A DNA stretch of 64,000 nt from SSC4 sp964443225 (GTDB lineage: Bacteria > Chloroflexota > Anaerolineae > SSC4 > Amarolineaceae). Below are positions 1-7,974 of the stretch, one piece after another. The stretch lies in the NCBI GenBank assembly GCA_964443225.1, contig CAYUCC010000006.1:48912-112911 (forward strand), written 5' to 3'. The notes under the pieces are model-generated. The model did no database searches and had not been told where the DNA came from. It was given only the letters and a program-made list of their open reading frames with translations. The translations under genes were made by a program, and so were the position numbers. Numbering within the stretch: the stretch's first letter is position 1; each line of letters starts with the position of its first letter.

Positions 1-440
1 GCAATCATGTGTTCGGCCAGAAAAGCGGCAGCCGTCCCACTGCCGGCGGCCACCTTGCCCCGCGCATGCCCGCGCCGGATGGCGGTCGACAGGGGTGTGC
101 CGCCAAGCACGGTCGATAGGCGCAGCGGGTTGCCGCTGGTGAAAACGAAGGCGGTGGCGTGCTGGATGGCGGCGAGGGCAGCCGTGTCTTGCGCATCGGC
201 GCGCGTCTGTACGGCCAACACCTCGACCCAGTCCACGCCCCAGCGCGCAAACAGGGCACGGTAGGCTTCGGCCTCATCAAAATCGCGGCTGGCCGTGGGC
301 ACGATCGCGATGCGTGCACCAAAACTGCCGGCGAGCTGCCAGGTGTACTGCAGGATGCGGCTGCTGTCGTTGATCTCTTCGTGCCCGCCGGTCGCAATCA
401 GCGGCCCGCGCGTGAATCCGGCTGGAACAGGTGCTGGCAT
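1..440 (-). CDS. Cyanophycinase-like peptidase S51 family protein, 3' part cut by the window edge
   Basis: Reading from an ATG at 440 to the left edge gives 146 codons and no stop, so the C-terminus lies outside. The N-terminal part has the family motif GGHEE (residues 18-22), followed by the alternating beta/alpha pattern of peptidase S51, including AIVPTAS and FTSGNPLRL. Cyanophycinases hydrolyse the Asp-Arg storage polymer using a serine in a GTSAGA elbow. Here the aligned segment, just before the conserved EHMI, reads GSGTAA (residues 133-138), so the nucleophile position is Gly. A serine sits one residue earlier. The protein may be inactive or changed in function. A promoter-like sequence lies about 100 bp upstream. 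The family call is firm; activity is doubtful. Confidence 0.82.
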   Translation of the reverse strand, partial: MPAPVPAGFTRGPLIATGGHEEINDSSRILQYTWQLAGSFGARIAIVPTASRDFDEAEAYRALFARWGVDWVEVLAVQTRADAQDTAALAAIQHATAFVFTSGNPLRLSTVLGGTPLSTAIRRGHARGKVAAGSGTAAAFLAEHMI

Positions 441-540
441 GGGTGGCAGATCCTCTGTTGCCAGCCACCTGCATACCATCTTACCGCTGGAAAGGCCTCA
501 ACGGTCCTGTGGCTGGCAATCTTGGGTGAGATAGGCCGAT

Positions 541-569
541 ATTGTACCATCACCCGCTGCACGCGGCAA
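541..569 (-). promoter_or_regulatory. Sigma-70-like promoter for the cyanophycinase-like gene
   Basis: On the minus strand, TTGCCG (569-564) and TACAAT (546-541) are separated by 17 bp. This would give a leader of about 95 nt before the ATG at 440 and separate the gene from the MFS gene upstream. Confidence 0.45.
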
Positions 570-620
570 GTTACAACAAACGGTGATTACCCACAATCAA
601 AAGCCACCTGCCGACCTCTC

Positions 621-682
621 CAAAATGCAAAATCAATCCAAAATCCAAAATCAATCCAAAATCCAAAATCCAAAATCCAAAA
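621..682. repeat. Short AATCCAAA tandem repeat after the MFS stop codon
   Basis: About seven tandem units of 7-9 bases of the type AAAATCC lie directly against the stop codon of the MFS gene at 683. The tract is A/C-rich on the plus strand and unlike the GC-rich surroundings. No function is evident. Confidence 0.75.
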
Positions 683-1888
683 TCAACCAGCTGCCCCATG
701 CCGGGCGTGTATTCGGCTGAAAAGAATCCAGGCTGCGATCATAAAGAGCGCAGCAAATGGCCAGATCGCAACATACGACGTGAACACATCTGCCAATGCC
801 CCGGCCACGATTGGCCCGGTGATGGCCGCTGCCGACGAGGAGAGGTAGTAGAGGCCGGTCAAGGCACCGATCGAGCGCTCACCGCCCACGTCGTACACCA
901 TCGGCAGGGAATTGATGTTGACCAGGGCCCAGAAGGCGCCCATGGCCGCCAGCAGGACCAGCAGCGCCGTGGTGTTGCGTACGGCGAACGCCAAGACCAA
1001 TCCAGCTACCATACCGCTCAGGCCGATCAGGATCGTTGGCTTGCGCCCGATGCGGGTGGCGATCAGCCCACTGGGAATGGCAAAGAGGATCAACGCGGCT
1101 GCAAACGCGGTCAGCATCTGGCTGCCGGTGCCGACGTCGATGCCCAGCACGTCACGCGTGTAGAGGGTGAAAAAGGCCTCGATCGCGTTCCAGCTGACGA
1201 ACCAGCAGAATATGGCCAGCAGCAGATAGATCCCACTGCGGTCGGCACTCGCGGCCATCTGGCGCAGGTTGGCCAGGGCGCTCTCCGGCGGTGCACTGTC
1301 GGTGGGAGACGCGACTTCTTTGGGTTCGCGCACGTAGGCCACCACGATGGCGATAGCAATCAGCAGTACGATGGCACCCACGATAAACGGCAGGGGGACA
1401 CCGATCTTGTACAGGGCACCCCCGCCAAAGAGGGCCAGCGCACCGCCGACACCGCCCATCAGGTTGATGACGCCGTTGGCTTTGCTGCGCTGCTCGGCCG
1501 GATAGAGGTCACCCAGGTAGGCGATGGTCGGTGAGCGGAAGAGCGCCATGCCGATGTTGGTGCCCAGGATGGCGAGGGCAATCCATACGAAGTTCTCGCG
1601 TACGAACGGCACGAGTATAAAAAACGCAGCGGCCAGCGGCGCACCGGCTATCAGCCACGGCTTGCGCCGGCCAAATCGCGTGCGCGTCCGGTCGCTGCGC
1701 GCGCCCACCCACGGCTGGAAGAACATGTTGATCAGGTTGTCCCAGGTGAGGATGAAACCGATCACACCGGCCGACAGCCCAAGGTCGGCCAGGAAGGGCG
1801 GCACGAAGCTGTTGAAGATCGGCCAGATGATGCTGATCCCCAGGAAACCAAAACCGAGAACGAACGTCTTGCGCCAGTCGAATTTCAT
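683..1888 (-). CDS. MFS transporter, SLC45/GPH-like sugar carrier type
   Basis: This 401-residue protein has about twelve hydrophobic segments. The first half carries the MFS loop signature GARSDRTRTRFGRRKPW (residues about 62-78), whose RxRxGRRKPW form is typical of the SLC45/glycoside-pentoside-hexuronide-like branch. The second half has the related GLIATRIGRKP loop. It should be an inner-membrane secondary carrier, possibly for sugars; the substrate cannot be read from sequence. The start is 3 bp downstream of the patatin stop, so the two genes form one transcription unit. The gene ends in an AATCCAAA repeat. Confidence 0.85.
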   Translation of the reverse strand: MKFDWRKTFVLGFGFLGISIIWPIFNSFVPPFLADLGLSAGVIGFILTWDNLINMFFQPWVGARSDRTRTRFGRRKPWLIAGAPLAAAFFILVPFVRENFVWIALAILGTNIGMALFRSPTIAYLGDLYPAEQRSKANGVINLMGGVGGALALFGGGALYKIGVPLPFIVGAIVLLIAIAIVVAYVREPKEVASPTDSAPPESALANLRQMAASADRSGIYLLLAIFCWFVSWNAIEAFFTLYTRDVLGIDVGTGSQMLTAFAAALILFAIPSGLIATRIGRKPTILIGLSGMVAGLVLAFAVRNTTALLVLLAAMGAFWALVNINSLPMVYDVGGERSIGALTGLYYLSSSAAAITGPIVAGALADVFTSYVAIWPFAALFMIAAWILFSRIHARHGAAG

Positions 1889-1891
1889 CGG

Positions 1892-2671
1892 TTATAACTC
1901 CAGGCAGGCACGCAAATGAGGCAGCTGGGCGACCATGGCCACCGCACCGCGCCGGACCAGGCGCTGGGTTTGCAGCGCAAACAGGCTGACACCTTCCAGA
2001 TCGGGTTCGACCAGCACGTCGGCCGAATGCGGTGGATCGCCGGCGCGGATCAGCAGCCAGCTGAGCGCCATCGTGCCTTGTTGGGCAATACCTTCTGGCA
2101 AACGCTGGGGGGGCGGAAAGCAGTTGACGGCAATCACGACGTCGGCGCCCATGCGGCGCGCAATCGAAATCGGCAGGTTGTTGGACAGACCCCCATCGAC
2201 CAGCAGCCGCTCGCCGTAACGCACCGGTGCCACGCTGCCCGGCACTGCCGCACTGGCATGCACTGCAATGGCGAGGGGACCTTCCTGGTACACCACCGCC
2301 TCACCCGTCATCAGGTCGGTGGTCACCACCGCCAGGGGCACCTGCAGGTCGGCAAAGGTTTTGGCCCCCGTGGCTTCGTCTACCCACGCTTCCAGACGAC
2401 GAAAGCTGATGCCCACCTGGCCGCGCCAGAACGGCAGCGGTGACGCCAGCCCGCGCCAGCGCAGCCGCCGCACGATCGCCTCCAGCTCTTCGCCGCGCAC
2501 CCCTGCGCAGTAAATCGCCCCCGCCAGCGCCCCCGCACTGGTCCCCACCACCAGGTCAATGGGGATCCCCTGCCCATCGAGCGCCTGCAGAACCCCGGCG
2601 TGCACCAACCCCCGTGCCACGCCCCCACCCAACACCAGCCCCACTCGTTTCTTCGAACGCCAGTTTGTCAT
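1892..2671 (-). CDS. Patatin-like phospholipase, RssA/NTE family
   Basis: This is a 259-residue patatin. It shows the oxyanion-hole loop GGGVARG (residues about 15-21), the nucleophile elbow GTSAG (Ser near residue 45) and the catalytic DGG motif near residue 160, so the Ser-Asp dyad is intact. The length equals that of stand-alone RssA-type bacterial patatins, with no signal peptide or membrane segment. It probably hydrolyses lipid acyl esters in the cytoplasm or at the membrane face. It is the first gene of a two-gene unit with the MFS transporter, 3 bp apart. The physiological substrate is unknown. Confidence 0.88.
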   Translation of the reverse strand: MTNWRSKKRVGLVLGGGVARGLVHAGVLQALDGQGIPIDLVVGTSAGALAGAIYCAGVRGEELEAIVRRLRWRGLASPLPFWRGQVGISFRRLEAWVDEATGAKTFADLQVPLAVVTTDLMTGEAVVYQEGPLAIAVHASAAVPGSVAPVRYGERLLVDGGLSNNLPISIARRMGADVVIAVNCFPPPQRLPEGIAQQGTMALSWLLIRAGDPPHSADVLVEPDLEGVSLFALQTQRLVRRGAVAMVAQLPHLRACLEL

Positions 2672-2803
2672 AGTGTCCAGTCAAAATTGAGCGCACAAAA
2701 GGCGGCAGCGGGGCCCGATCACCGCCAGCCCCTGAATAGTACAAAGGCATCTCGGTACTCACCCCCGGCTGCCGCACCCCAGAACGCCGCCCAACTCCCT
2801 CCG

Positions 2804-2910
2804 TATTCCTACTCGTACTCGTACCGAGTCCGAGTACGAGTACGAGTACGAGTACGAGTACGAGTAGGACGCCACTCCGTACTCCCTACTCCGTACTCCC
2901 TACTCCCTCC
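2804..2910. repeat. GAGTAC hexamer tract with CTCCCTA flank (first copy of a dispersed element)
   Basis: TACTCG/CGAGTA hexamers run from 2810 to 2866, followed by AGGACGCCACTC and then CTCCCTACTCCGTA-type repeats. Opposite-orientation hexamers flank the AGGAC core, so the tract can fold as a hairpin. It overlaps the 3' end of the aldehyde oxidoreductase gene. The last codons of that gene, encoding EGVGSTE and TAG, lie inside the repeat. Related copies occur at 7660-7907 and 16482-16590. Confidence 0.85.
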
Positions 2911-4730
2911 CACAAATCCAACGCCAGCAGCCGCTCCGGGCACGGCTTGCCAGTCTCCCAATCCCAACCGCGAACCTCGTAATACAGGGGCAGCAGCTCA
3001 TCCAACGCGGGTGTCATGCCCTGGGTGTTGCTGTCGCTGAGGGCCCGCTGCACCAGTTTGGGCAGGGTGTCGTCGGCGCGCGTGGCACCCAGGCGGTTGT
3101 TGAGGGCCCGTTTGAGGTTGGTGATGCGCTCTCCCGTGCGGGCGATCCAGGCGTAGTCGACGTCGAGGCCCGTCACGGCGCGCATCAGTCCGATCAGGTT
3201 ATCGATCTGGGGGTCTTCGAAGTGACACAGGATGGCGCTGTTGGTAAAGCTGCGGAAATCCATGACACGCGCCGCCTGCGCGGCCTGTTCCATGGAAACC
3301 TCGTGCCGGTCGATCAGGTCCATACCCAGCTCGGGGATGATACGCCCGCGGCCCACTTCGTAGCAGTCACCGGACATGTGATCGGCACCGCGGCTGGCTG
3401 TGGCGTAGATCAACCCCTGGGCAATGAACGCGCGTGGATCGTGGTAGGCCATTTCCAGGTTCTTGACTTGCACCGCCAGGTCGGGCACACCGAAGTGCGC
3501 CGCTACGGCGCGCGCCCCTTCGGCCGCCAGGTCGCCGATGCCATCGCGCTGCGCAATCATGTCGACCAGGCGAATCGCCGGTGCCGGGTCACCCCACGGC
3601 AGCGGCATACCGATCTCTTCGGCACTGGCCAGACCTTCATTGTACAGGTAATACAGCAGGCCAATGACGTTCGATGCCGAGATGGTGTCGAGGCCATGTT
3701 TGTTGCAGATGTGGCCAGCCATCGCGGCCGCCTGCATGTCGGGCGAATCGATATTCGTGCTGAAGCCGGCCATCGTTTCGTATTCGGGTCCATCCACCAG
3801 CGGTTCGCCGTAGTTGTCCAGGTGCACCTCGCGGTTGCAGGCGATGGGGCAGCGGAAACAGGCCAGGTGGCGGGTCAGCATGGTGTCGGCCATGACGCCC
3901 ATGTTGACGTTCTCTTCGATGACCGGCGATTCGCCAGCGGTGAAATAGCGCCGCGGCACGTCGCCGTACATGAAGCCCACGTCCATGCTCAACACCGTGC
4001 CACCCAGGCGCAGCGCCTGCGTGAACAGATCGTCGATCACGAAGTTCATGGCGGCCTTGAGCACCGGCTTGAAGCCGGCGGCATCGGCCAGCGGCACCTC
4101 GGCGCGACCAAAAGCGGCGATGGCCTTGAGGCGTTTGCTGCCCATCACCGCACCCAGTCCGGTACGCGCCGCACAGCGCCCGTGGTCGTTCATAACCGCC
4201 GCGTATTTGACGAGCTTCTCGCCCGCTACGCCGATGCAGGCCACGCGCGCCTTGGGTTGGTCGATTTCGGCTTTGACGCGTTCCTGAACCTCGTAACTGT
4301 CGAGGCCCCACAGGTGAGTGGCGTCGTGCAGCTGGGCCGTGCCGTGGAGAATGCTCAGATAAACCGGGGTACTGGCCTGGCCGGTGATGATAATGCCGTC
4401 ATAGCCCGCCTGGCGCATCGCCGGCCCAAAGAAGCCGCCGCTGTTGCCTTCGCCGGTCAGTCCGGTTTGGGGTGAGCGGGTGACCACGCTGAACCGCCCG
4501 GCGGCCGGGGTGGAAGTGCCAACGAAAGGCCCGGTCATGAAGATCAACGGATTCTCAGGGCCTAAGGGATCCGTATCAGCGGTAATGAAATCCCACAGAT
4601 AACGCGCACCCAGGCCGCTGCCACCCAGAAAGCGTCGCGCGTAGTCGACATTGATGGGTTCCGACCAAATGCGCTGCTCTGTCAGGTCCACACGCAGAAT
4701 CTGACCCATGTAACCCGGAAGTGTGGTCAT
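2886..4730 (-). CDS. Aldehyde ferredoxin oxidoreductase family protein (tungsten/molybdopterin)
   Basis: This 614-residue protein matches the length of the aldehyde ferredoxin oxidoreductase family. The N-terminal domain begins GYMGQILRVDLT, followed by the FLGGSGLGARYLW and GPFVGTSTPAAGR cofactor-binding segments. The [4Fe-4S] cysteines are CFRCPIAC near residue 297, with a distal Cys in AILCHFEDP near residue 497. Such enzymes oxidise aldehydes to acids using ferredoxin and a bis-pterin W or Mo cofactor. The ATG at 4730 was chosen because GAAGAGGA lies 8 bases upstream and the family N-terminus begins there; 32 further in-frame codons upstream are repeat DNA. It lies downstream of an iron alcohol dehydrogenase, suggesting alcohol to aldehyde to acid conversion. 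Confidence 0.92.
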   Translation of the reverse strand: MTTLPGYMGQILRVDLTEQRIWSEPINVDYARRFLGGSGLGARYLWDFITADTDPLGPENPLIFMTGPFVGTSTPAAGRFSVVTRSPQTGLTGEGNSGGFFGPAMRQAGYDGIIITGQASTPVYLSILHGTAQLHDATHLWGLDSYEVQERVKAEIDQPKARVACIGVAGEKLVKYAAVMNDHGRCAARTGLGAVMGSKRLKAIAAFGRAEVPLADAAGFKPVLKAAMNFVIDDLFTQALRLGGTVLSMDVGFMYGDVPRRYFTAGESPVIEENVNMGVMADTMLTRHLACFRCPIACNREVHLDNYGEPLVDGPEYETMAGFSTNIDSPDMQAAAMAGHICNKHGLDTISASNVIGLLYYLYNEGLASAEEIGMPLPWGDPAPAIRLVDMIAQRDGIGDLAAEGARAVAAHFGVPDLAVQVKNLEMAYHDPRAFIAQGLIYATASRGADHMSGDCYEVGRGRIIPELGMDLIDRHEVSMEQAAQAARVMDFRSFTNSAILCHFEDPQIDNLIGLMRAVTGLDVDYAWIARTGERITNLKRALNNRLGATRADDTLPKLVQRALSDSNTQGMTPALDELLPLYYEVRGWDWETGKPCPERLLALDLWEGVGSTE

Positions 4731-4741
4731 AGTTCGATCCT

Positions 4742-4862
4742 CTTCACGCCCTTCGCGCTTCGTGCCCTTCGCGCTTCGCGGTCTTCGCGCTTCGCGGTCT
4801 TCGCGCTTCGCGTCCTTCGTGCTCACCTTCGCGCCTTCGTGCTCCCAACGCCCGTCGCGCCC
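4742..4862. repeat. CTTCGCG-type tandem repeats between the alcohol dehydrogenase and oxidoreductase genes
   Basis: The gap between the two genes is filled with imperfect units of 8-18 bases such as CTTCGCGCTTCGCGGT and CCTTCGTGCTC. Read as minus-strand mRNA it is a run of GAAGCGCGAAGACC blocks just upstream of the ribosome-binding site at about 4745-4738. It is an in-frame open stretch, but its low complexity argues against coding. A related CTTTGTGCCTTCTGTG tract sits at 7937-7966. Confidence 0.75.
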
Positions 4863-4868
4863 ACGTGC

Positions 4869-6038
4869 TCAAAAGTCGATCGACTGGCCCGAAAACGCGT
4901 ACCGCAGAATCTTCTCCGTATCGGCCCGATTAGGTACACGCGTGGCGGTAATGACCGAGGTATCACCCTCGACGACCATCACCATGCGCGGAATTTCCTC
5001 TTCGTACTTGTCTGGGTCGATTCCCAGGTCGGACACCGTCATAGGGATGCCTACCTCCATCTCCAGGCTGCGGATGGCCGCCACCAGGCTGATGGCGCCG
5101 TCCAGGTGGGTGGATGCGGGCAGGCCCATGAACTGGGCAATTTCGGCGGCGCGCGTCGGCTCTGGCCCGCGCGCACAGTACTCGATCGTATAGGGCAGGA
5201 AAAGCCCCACGGCGCGGCCGTGCGGCACGTGGAACGACGCCCCCAGGGTGTGGCCCAACGCGTGCGCCAGCGCCGTTTGCGAATTGCCAAACGCGATGCC
5301 CGCAATCGTGGCCGCGTTGTGCATCTTTTCGCGCGCTTCAGGATCGCCCGCACCGTGTTTGACGGCACACGGCAGGTAACGAAAGACCAGGTCGATCGCC
5401 TTGAGCGCCAGGCCATCCGAAAAGTCGTTGTGCCAGGTGCTGGTGTACGCCTCGATGGCGTGGGTCAGCACGTCGATGCCGGTGTCGGCGGTGATGCGCG
5501 GCGGCAGGTTGGCGGGCAGGGCCGGATCGACGATGGCGATGTCAGGCAGGATTTCGCGCGAGGCGAGGCCCAGCTTGCGCCGTTCTTCGGTATCGGTCAA
5601 CACGGTGGCCCACGTCGCTTCCGAGCCGGTGCCGCTGGTGGTCGGAATGGCGATCAGGCGGGCCTTGGCGCGCAGGCCGAGCGGGACGATGGGGTTGATT
5701 TCGCCGGGGTCGATGCCCGGACATTCATAGAGGATCCACATCGCCTTGGCCGCATCCATGGCGCTGCCGCCGCCCAGACCGATGATCCAGTCTGGCTCGA
5801 ATTCGGCCATGACGTCGGCGCCGCGCCGCACCGTCTGGATGGACGGCTCCGGTTCCACTTCGGCAAATACGGTCGATTCGATGCCGGCCTGCTCGAGTTG
5901 GGCAATCACCAGATCGCTGAAGCCCAGTTTGTGCAGAACCGCATCGGTCACGATAAACGCACGCTGGCCCTGAATCTGCGCCAGGTAGGTCAGCGCCTCT
6001 TCGCCGTAGACAATTTCAGGCGCCTTGAAGAACCACAT
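4869..6038 (-). CDS. Iron-containing alcohol dehydrogenase
   Basis: This 389-residue protein is a group III (Fe-dependent) alcohol dehydrogenase. It has the NAD(P)-binding GGGSAMDAAK (residues about 96-105), the PTTSGTGSEAT signature (about 137-147) and metal ligands in DTGIDVLTHAIEAY, HALGHTLG and the later HVPHGRAVG. The length is normal. It reversibly oxidises primary alcohols or butanol-type substrates; the exact substrate is unknown. GGAAGG lies 6 bases before the ATG at 6038. It precedes the aldehyde ferredoxin oxidoreductase by 138 bp on the same strand, so the pair plausibly handles an alcohol/aldehyde couple. Confidence 0.92.
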   Translation of the reverse strand: MWFFKAPEIVYGEEALTYLAQIQGQRAFIVTDAVLHKLGFSDLVIAQLEQAGIESTVFAEVEPEPSIQTVRRGADVMAEFEPDWIIGLGGGSAMDAAKAMWILYECPGIDPGEINPIVPLGLRAKARLIAIPTTSGTGSEATWATVLTDTEERRKLGLASREILPDIAIVDPALPANLPPRITADTGIDVLTHAIEAYTSTWHNDFSDGLALKAIDLVFRYLPCAVKHGAGDPEAREKMHNAATIAGIAFGNSQTALAHALGHTLGASFHVPHGRAVGLFLPYTIEYCARGPEPTRAAEIAQFMGLPASTHLDGAISLVAAIRSLEMEVGIPMTVSDLGIDPDKYEEEIPRMVMVVEGDTSVITATRVPNRADTEKILRYAFSGQSIDF

Positions 6039-6190
6039 AATTACCTTCCCGCCAGGTCATGGCTGTTAGTTTGAAAAGCCAGGGCTTGCCGCACGCGAGA
6101 CCGCGAAGATTGCGCAACGATGAAGGGTGATGGCCTGAGGCCGTCTTTTTTGCACCGTCGCGGCGTCGCGTGCGCCGGCAAGACAGGAAC

Positions 6191-6613
6191 TCAGCCCGGC
6201 TTTTCGTCCGGATAGAGGGTCGGCACGTAGGTGGCGCACTTGACCAGCTCCTGCGCCGCTTTGACCGACTTCATGATCTTGAGCATGTTGCCCTGCAGTT
6301 TGAGCTTGCGCGTCACCAGGGCCTGGATCGGATCGATCTTTTTGCCAATGACCTGTTTCCAGGCGGGGAGGGGGGCCGCAATGACAAACTCAGGGGTGCG
6401 GGCCGCCTTGTCGGACATGATCTCGACGTGGCGGCACTTGCCATGCCACAGGTCCAGGTACATGACCGCTTCTTCGGCCATTCCATGACCCGCTTCGACG
6501 ACGAAATAGAAGTCGCCCTCCCAGGTCGACGCCGCCTCGGCATAGTCGGTGCTGCTGTTGATGTGCGCTTGAAAATCGTTGACCCATTCCTCGCTGGCAA
6601 ACATGTAGGACAT
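6191..6613 (-). CDS. SCP-2 sterol transfer family protein
   Basis: This 140-residue protein resembles single-domain SCP-2-like lipid-carrier proteins. It has the beta strands WEGDFYFVVEAG, the aromatic-rich segment TPEFVIAAPLPAWKQVI, and the helix KKIDPIQALVTRKLKLQGNM, where the LKLQGN motif is characteristic of bacterial SCP-2 proteins. It should bind a hydrophobic ligand in the cytoplasm. The ATG at 6613 was chosen because AAGGAGG lies about 9 bases upstream; a longer reading from 6670 would have no ribosome-binding site. A promoter at 6713-6685 fits a monocistronic gene. Confidence 0.82.
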   Translation of the reverse strand: MSYMFASEEWVNDFQAHINSSTDYAEAASTWEGDFYFVVEAGHGMAEEAVMYLDLWHGKCRHVEIMSDKAARTPEFVIAAPLPAWKQVIGKKIDPIQALVTRKLKLQGNMLKIMKSVKAAQELVKCATYVPTLYPDEKPG

Positions 6614-6684
6614 CGTCTGTGAACCCTCCTTGAACGGTTTTTGCTGAATGGCATGCGCAGGATGACGCATTGCGATATGGTTTC

Positions 6685-6713
6685 ATTCTAACATGCTTTG
6701 ATATGCGGGGCAA
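6685..6713 (-). promoter_or_regulatory. Promoter for the SCP-2 gene
   Basis: TTGCCC (6713-6708) and TAGAAT (6690-6685) are 17 bp apart on the minus strand, giving a leader of about 65-70 nt to the ATG at 6613. Confidence 0.5.
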
Positions 6714-7091
6714 ACCTGCGAAAGGGATTGACGCAGCGAACGCACGGGGAACCTGCCGCCACGCGGGCGTGTTCGTCGAGGGTGGAAACGAACCCTGCCG
6801 CCATGACGCGTCAGGCATTAACGGTCAACTTACGAACTGGCGCCGTATGACAGAAATCATACGCAAAAAAAAGACGCGAAAGTAGACTCAAAGAACCCCC
6901 GTCGGATCGATCGCGGAAAGGATGCATCACACCAGACCCTGGCCAGGTCAGTGTCCTCAGATGTAAACCGTAATCGGTCTTGGCGACCGTCGAAAGGAGG
7001 TATCATTCGCCAGAATTTGCCGATAACCACCCGAAACAGGCAGTTGGCACGGTCAAACTCTATTTCACACCCTTCAAAAAAGGAGCCTCGT
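6714..7091. other. Intergenic region without a convincing gene
   Basis: The divergent gap between the SCP-2 gene and the secreted-protein gene holds no open frame with a plausible ribosome-binding site or recognisable product. A small AAAAAAAAGACGCGAAA stretch at 6865-6881 is the only base-composition change. The last bases carry the AAAAAAGGAG ribosome-binding site of the gene at 7092. Confidence 0.5.
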
Positions 7092-7619
7092 ATGCAATCG
7101 CCACGCTCTTTTCGACGTCATCTCCCTTTGAGGTGGCTCACGATCCTCACCGTTGTCGCGCTGGCCACCGCCGCCCTGGTGTCACCCGCCGCGGCCGGCC
7201 CGCCAGTGCATTCTCAGTTTGTGTACACGATCGAAGGCGACCTGATCGACGTATGTACGTTTACGGTCCACGTCGATGCTACCGCCAATGTTGCCGCAAC
7301 GTTCTTCTCTGACAACAGCGGGACGTTGGTGAGGTCTCAATGGCATCTCGTCGAACAAGACACTTTCTCGGCGAATGGCAAGACACTTGTGAGTCTCCCA
7401 TATCCGTTCAACGGCCAGATGTTCTATGACAGCAGCGGTAATCCCACGCAGATTTACACCAGCGGGGTTTCAGCGAGGGTTCCGCTTCCGGACGGGGGTA
7501 CATTCTTCAGCGCTGGCCGTATTGATTGGGCAAACCACCCAAACGCTGTGTTTGTAATCAATCCCGACCACGGTCACTCCGGCAACCTCGATGCATTCTG
7601 TGCTGCGTTGGCGCCATAA
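7092..7619 (+). CDS. Secreted protein of unknown function
   Basis: I do not recognise this 175-residue protein. It begins with a classical Sec signal peptide: RRHLPLR positive region, hydrophobic core WLTILTVVALATAALV, and a likely AxA cleavage after SPAAA near residue 36. The mature part is about 140 residues, rich in Ser, Thr, Phe and Asp, with only two Cys (in DVCTF and near the C-terminal FCAALAP) that could form a disulfide. The pattern suggests a small beta-rich extracellular domain. AAGGAG lies 6 bases before the chosen ATG. It stands alone between a non-coding region and a repeat cluster. Confidence 0.7.
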   Translation: MQSPRSFRRHLPLRWLTILTVVALATAALVSPAAAGPPVHSQFVYTIEGDLIDVCTFTVHVDATANVAATFFSDNSGTLVRSQWHLVEQDTFSANGKTLVSLPYPFNGQMFYDSSGNPTQIYTSGVSARVPLPDGGTFFSAGRIDWANHPNAVFVINPDHGHSGNLDAFCAALAP

Positions 7620-7907
7620 AGTGACCCACTAATACTCAGATTTGCGGCAACGATCGATAAACGAGTACGAGTACGAGTACAAGTACGAGTAGGATGGCAC
7701 TCGTACTCGTACTCAGTGCAACGGTACTCGTACTCGTACTACCCGGTCACTTGGCTTGAGCATACCCATCGAGTGCACTCGATCGTTGCCGCAGCCGTTG
7801 CAGATGACCCAGTAGTACTCAGATCTGCGGCAATGATCGAGTACGAGTACGAGTACGAGTACGAGTACAAGTACGAGTAGGATGGCACTCGTACTCGTAC
7901 TCGTAGC
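7620..7907. repeat. Duplicated block with GAGTAC hexamer hairpins (second copy of the dispersed element)
   Basis: Two imperfect direct copies of about 95 bp lie at 7620-7714 and 7803-7907. Each begins TGACCCA, continues TACTCAGAT, GCGGCAA and GATCGA, then 3-5 GAGTAC hexamers, AAGTACGAGTAGGATGGC and reverse-orientation ACTCGTACTCGT. The hexamer arms around AGGATGGC are complementary and can form a long hairpin. Between the copies a further GTACTC run and GATCGTTGCCGCAG appear partly inverted relative to the copies. The block fills the gap between two convergent genes. Confidence 0.88.
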
Positions 7908-7936
7908 GGTGCCGTGCTCTGAAAAACAAAAAATCT

Positions 7937-7966
7937 TTGTGCCTTCTGTGTTCTTTGTGGTAAAAA
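7937..7966. repeat. CTTTGTG-type short repeats
   Basis: Three imperfect tandem units (CTTTGTGCCTT, CTGTGTT, CTTTGTGGT) lie just before the 3' end of the exonuclease gene. They resemble the CTTCGTG/CTTCGCG units at 4742-4862. Confidence 0.5.
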
Positions 7967-7974
7967 ACCGCCAG

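Noticed and set aside
3222..4475. Long plus-strand open frame of 417 codons
   Set aside because: It is antisense to the aldehyde ferredoxin oxidoreductase, whose motifs are clear, and its translation is His/Gly/Arg-rich with no family features, as expected for GC-rich shadow frames.
6670..6885. Plus-strand 71-codon frame in the gap after the SCP-2 gene
   Set aside because: There is no ribosome-binding site, the composition is odd, and it covers the SCP-2 promoter on the other strand.
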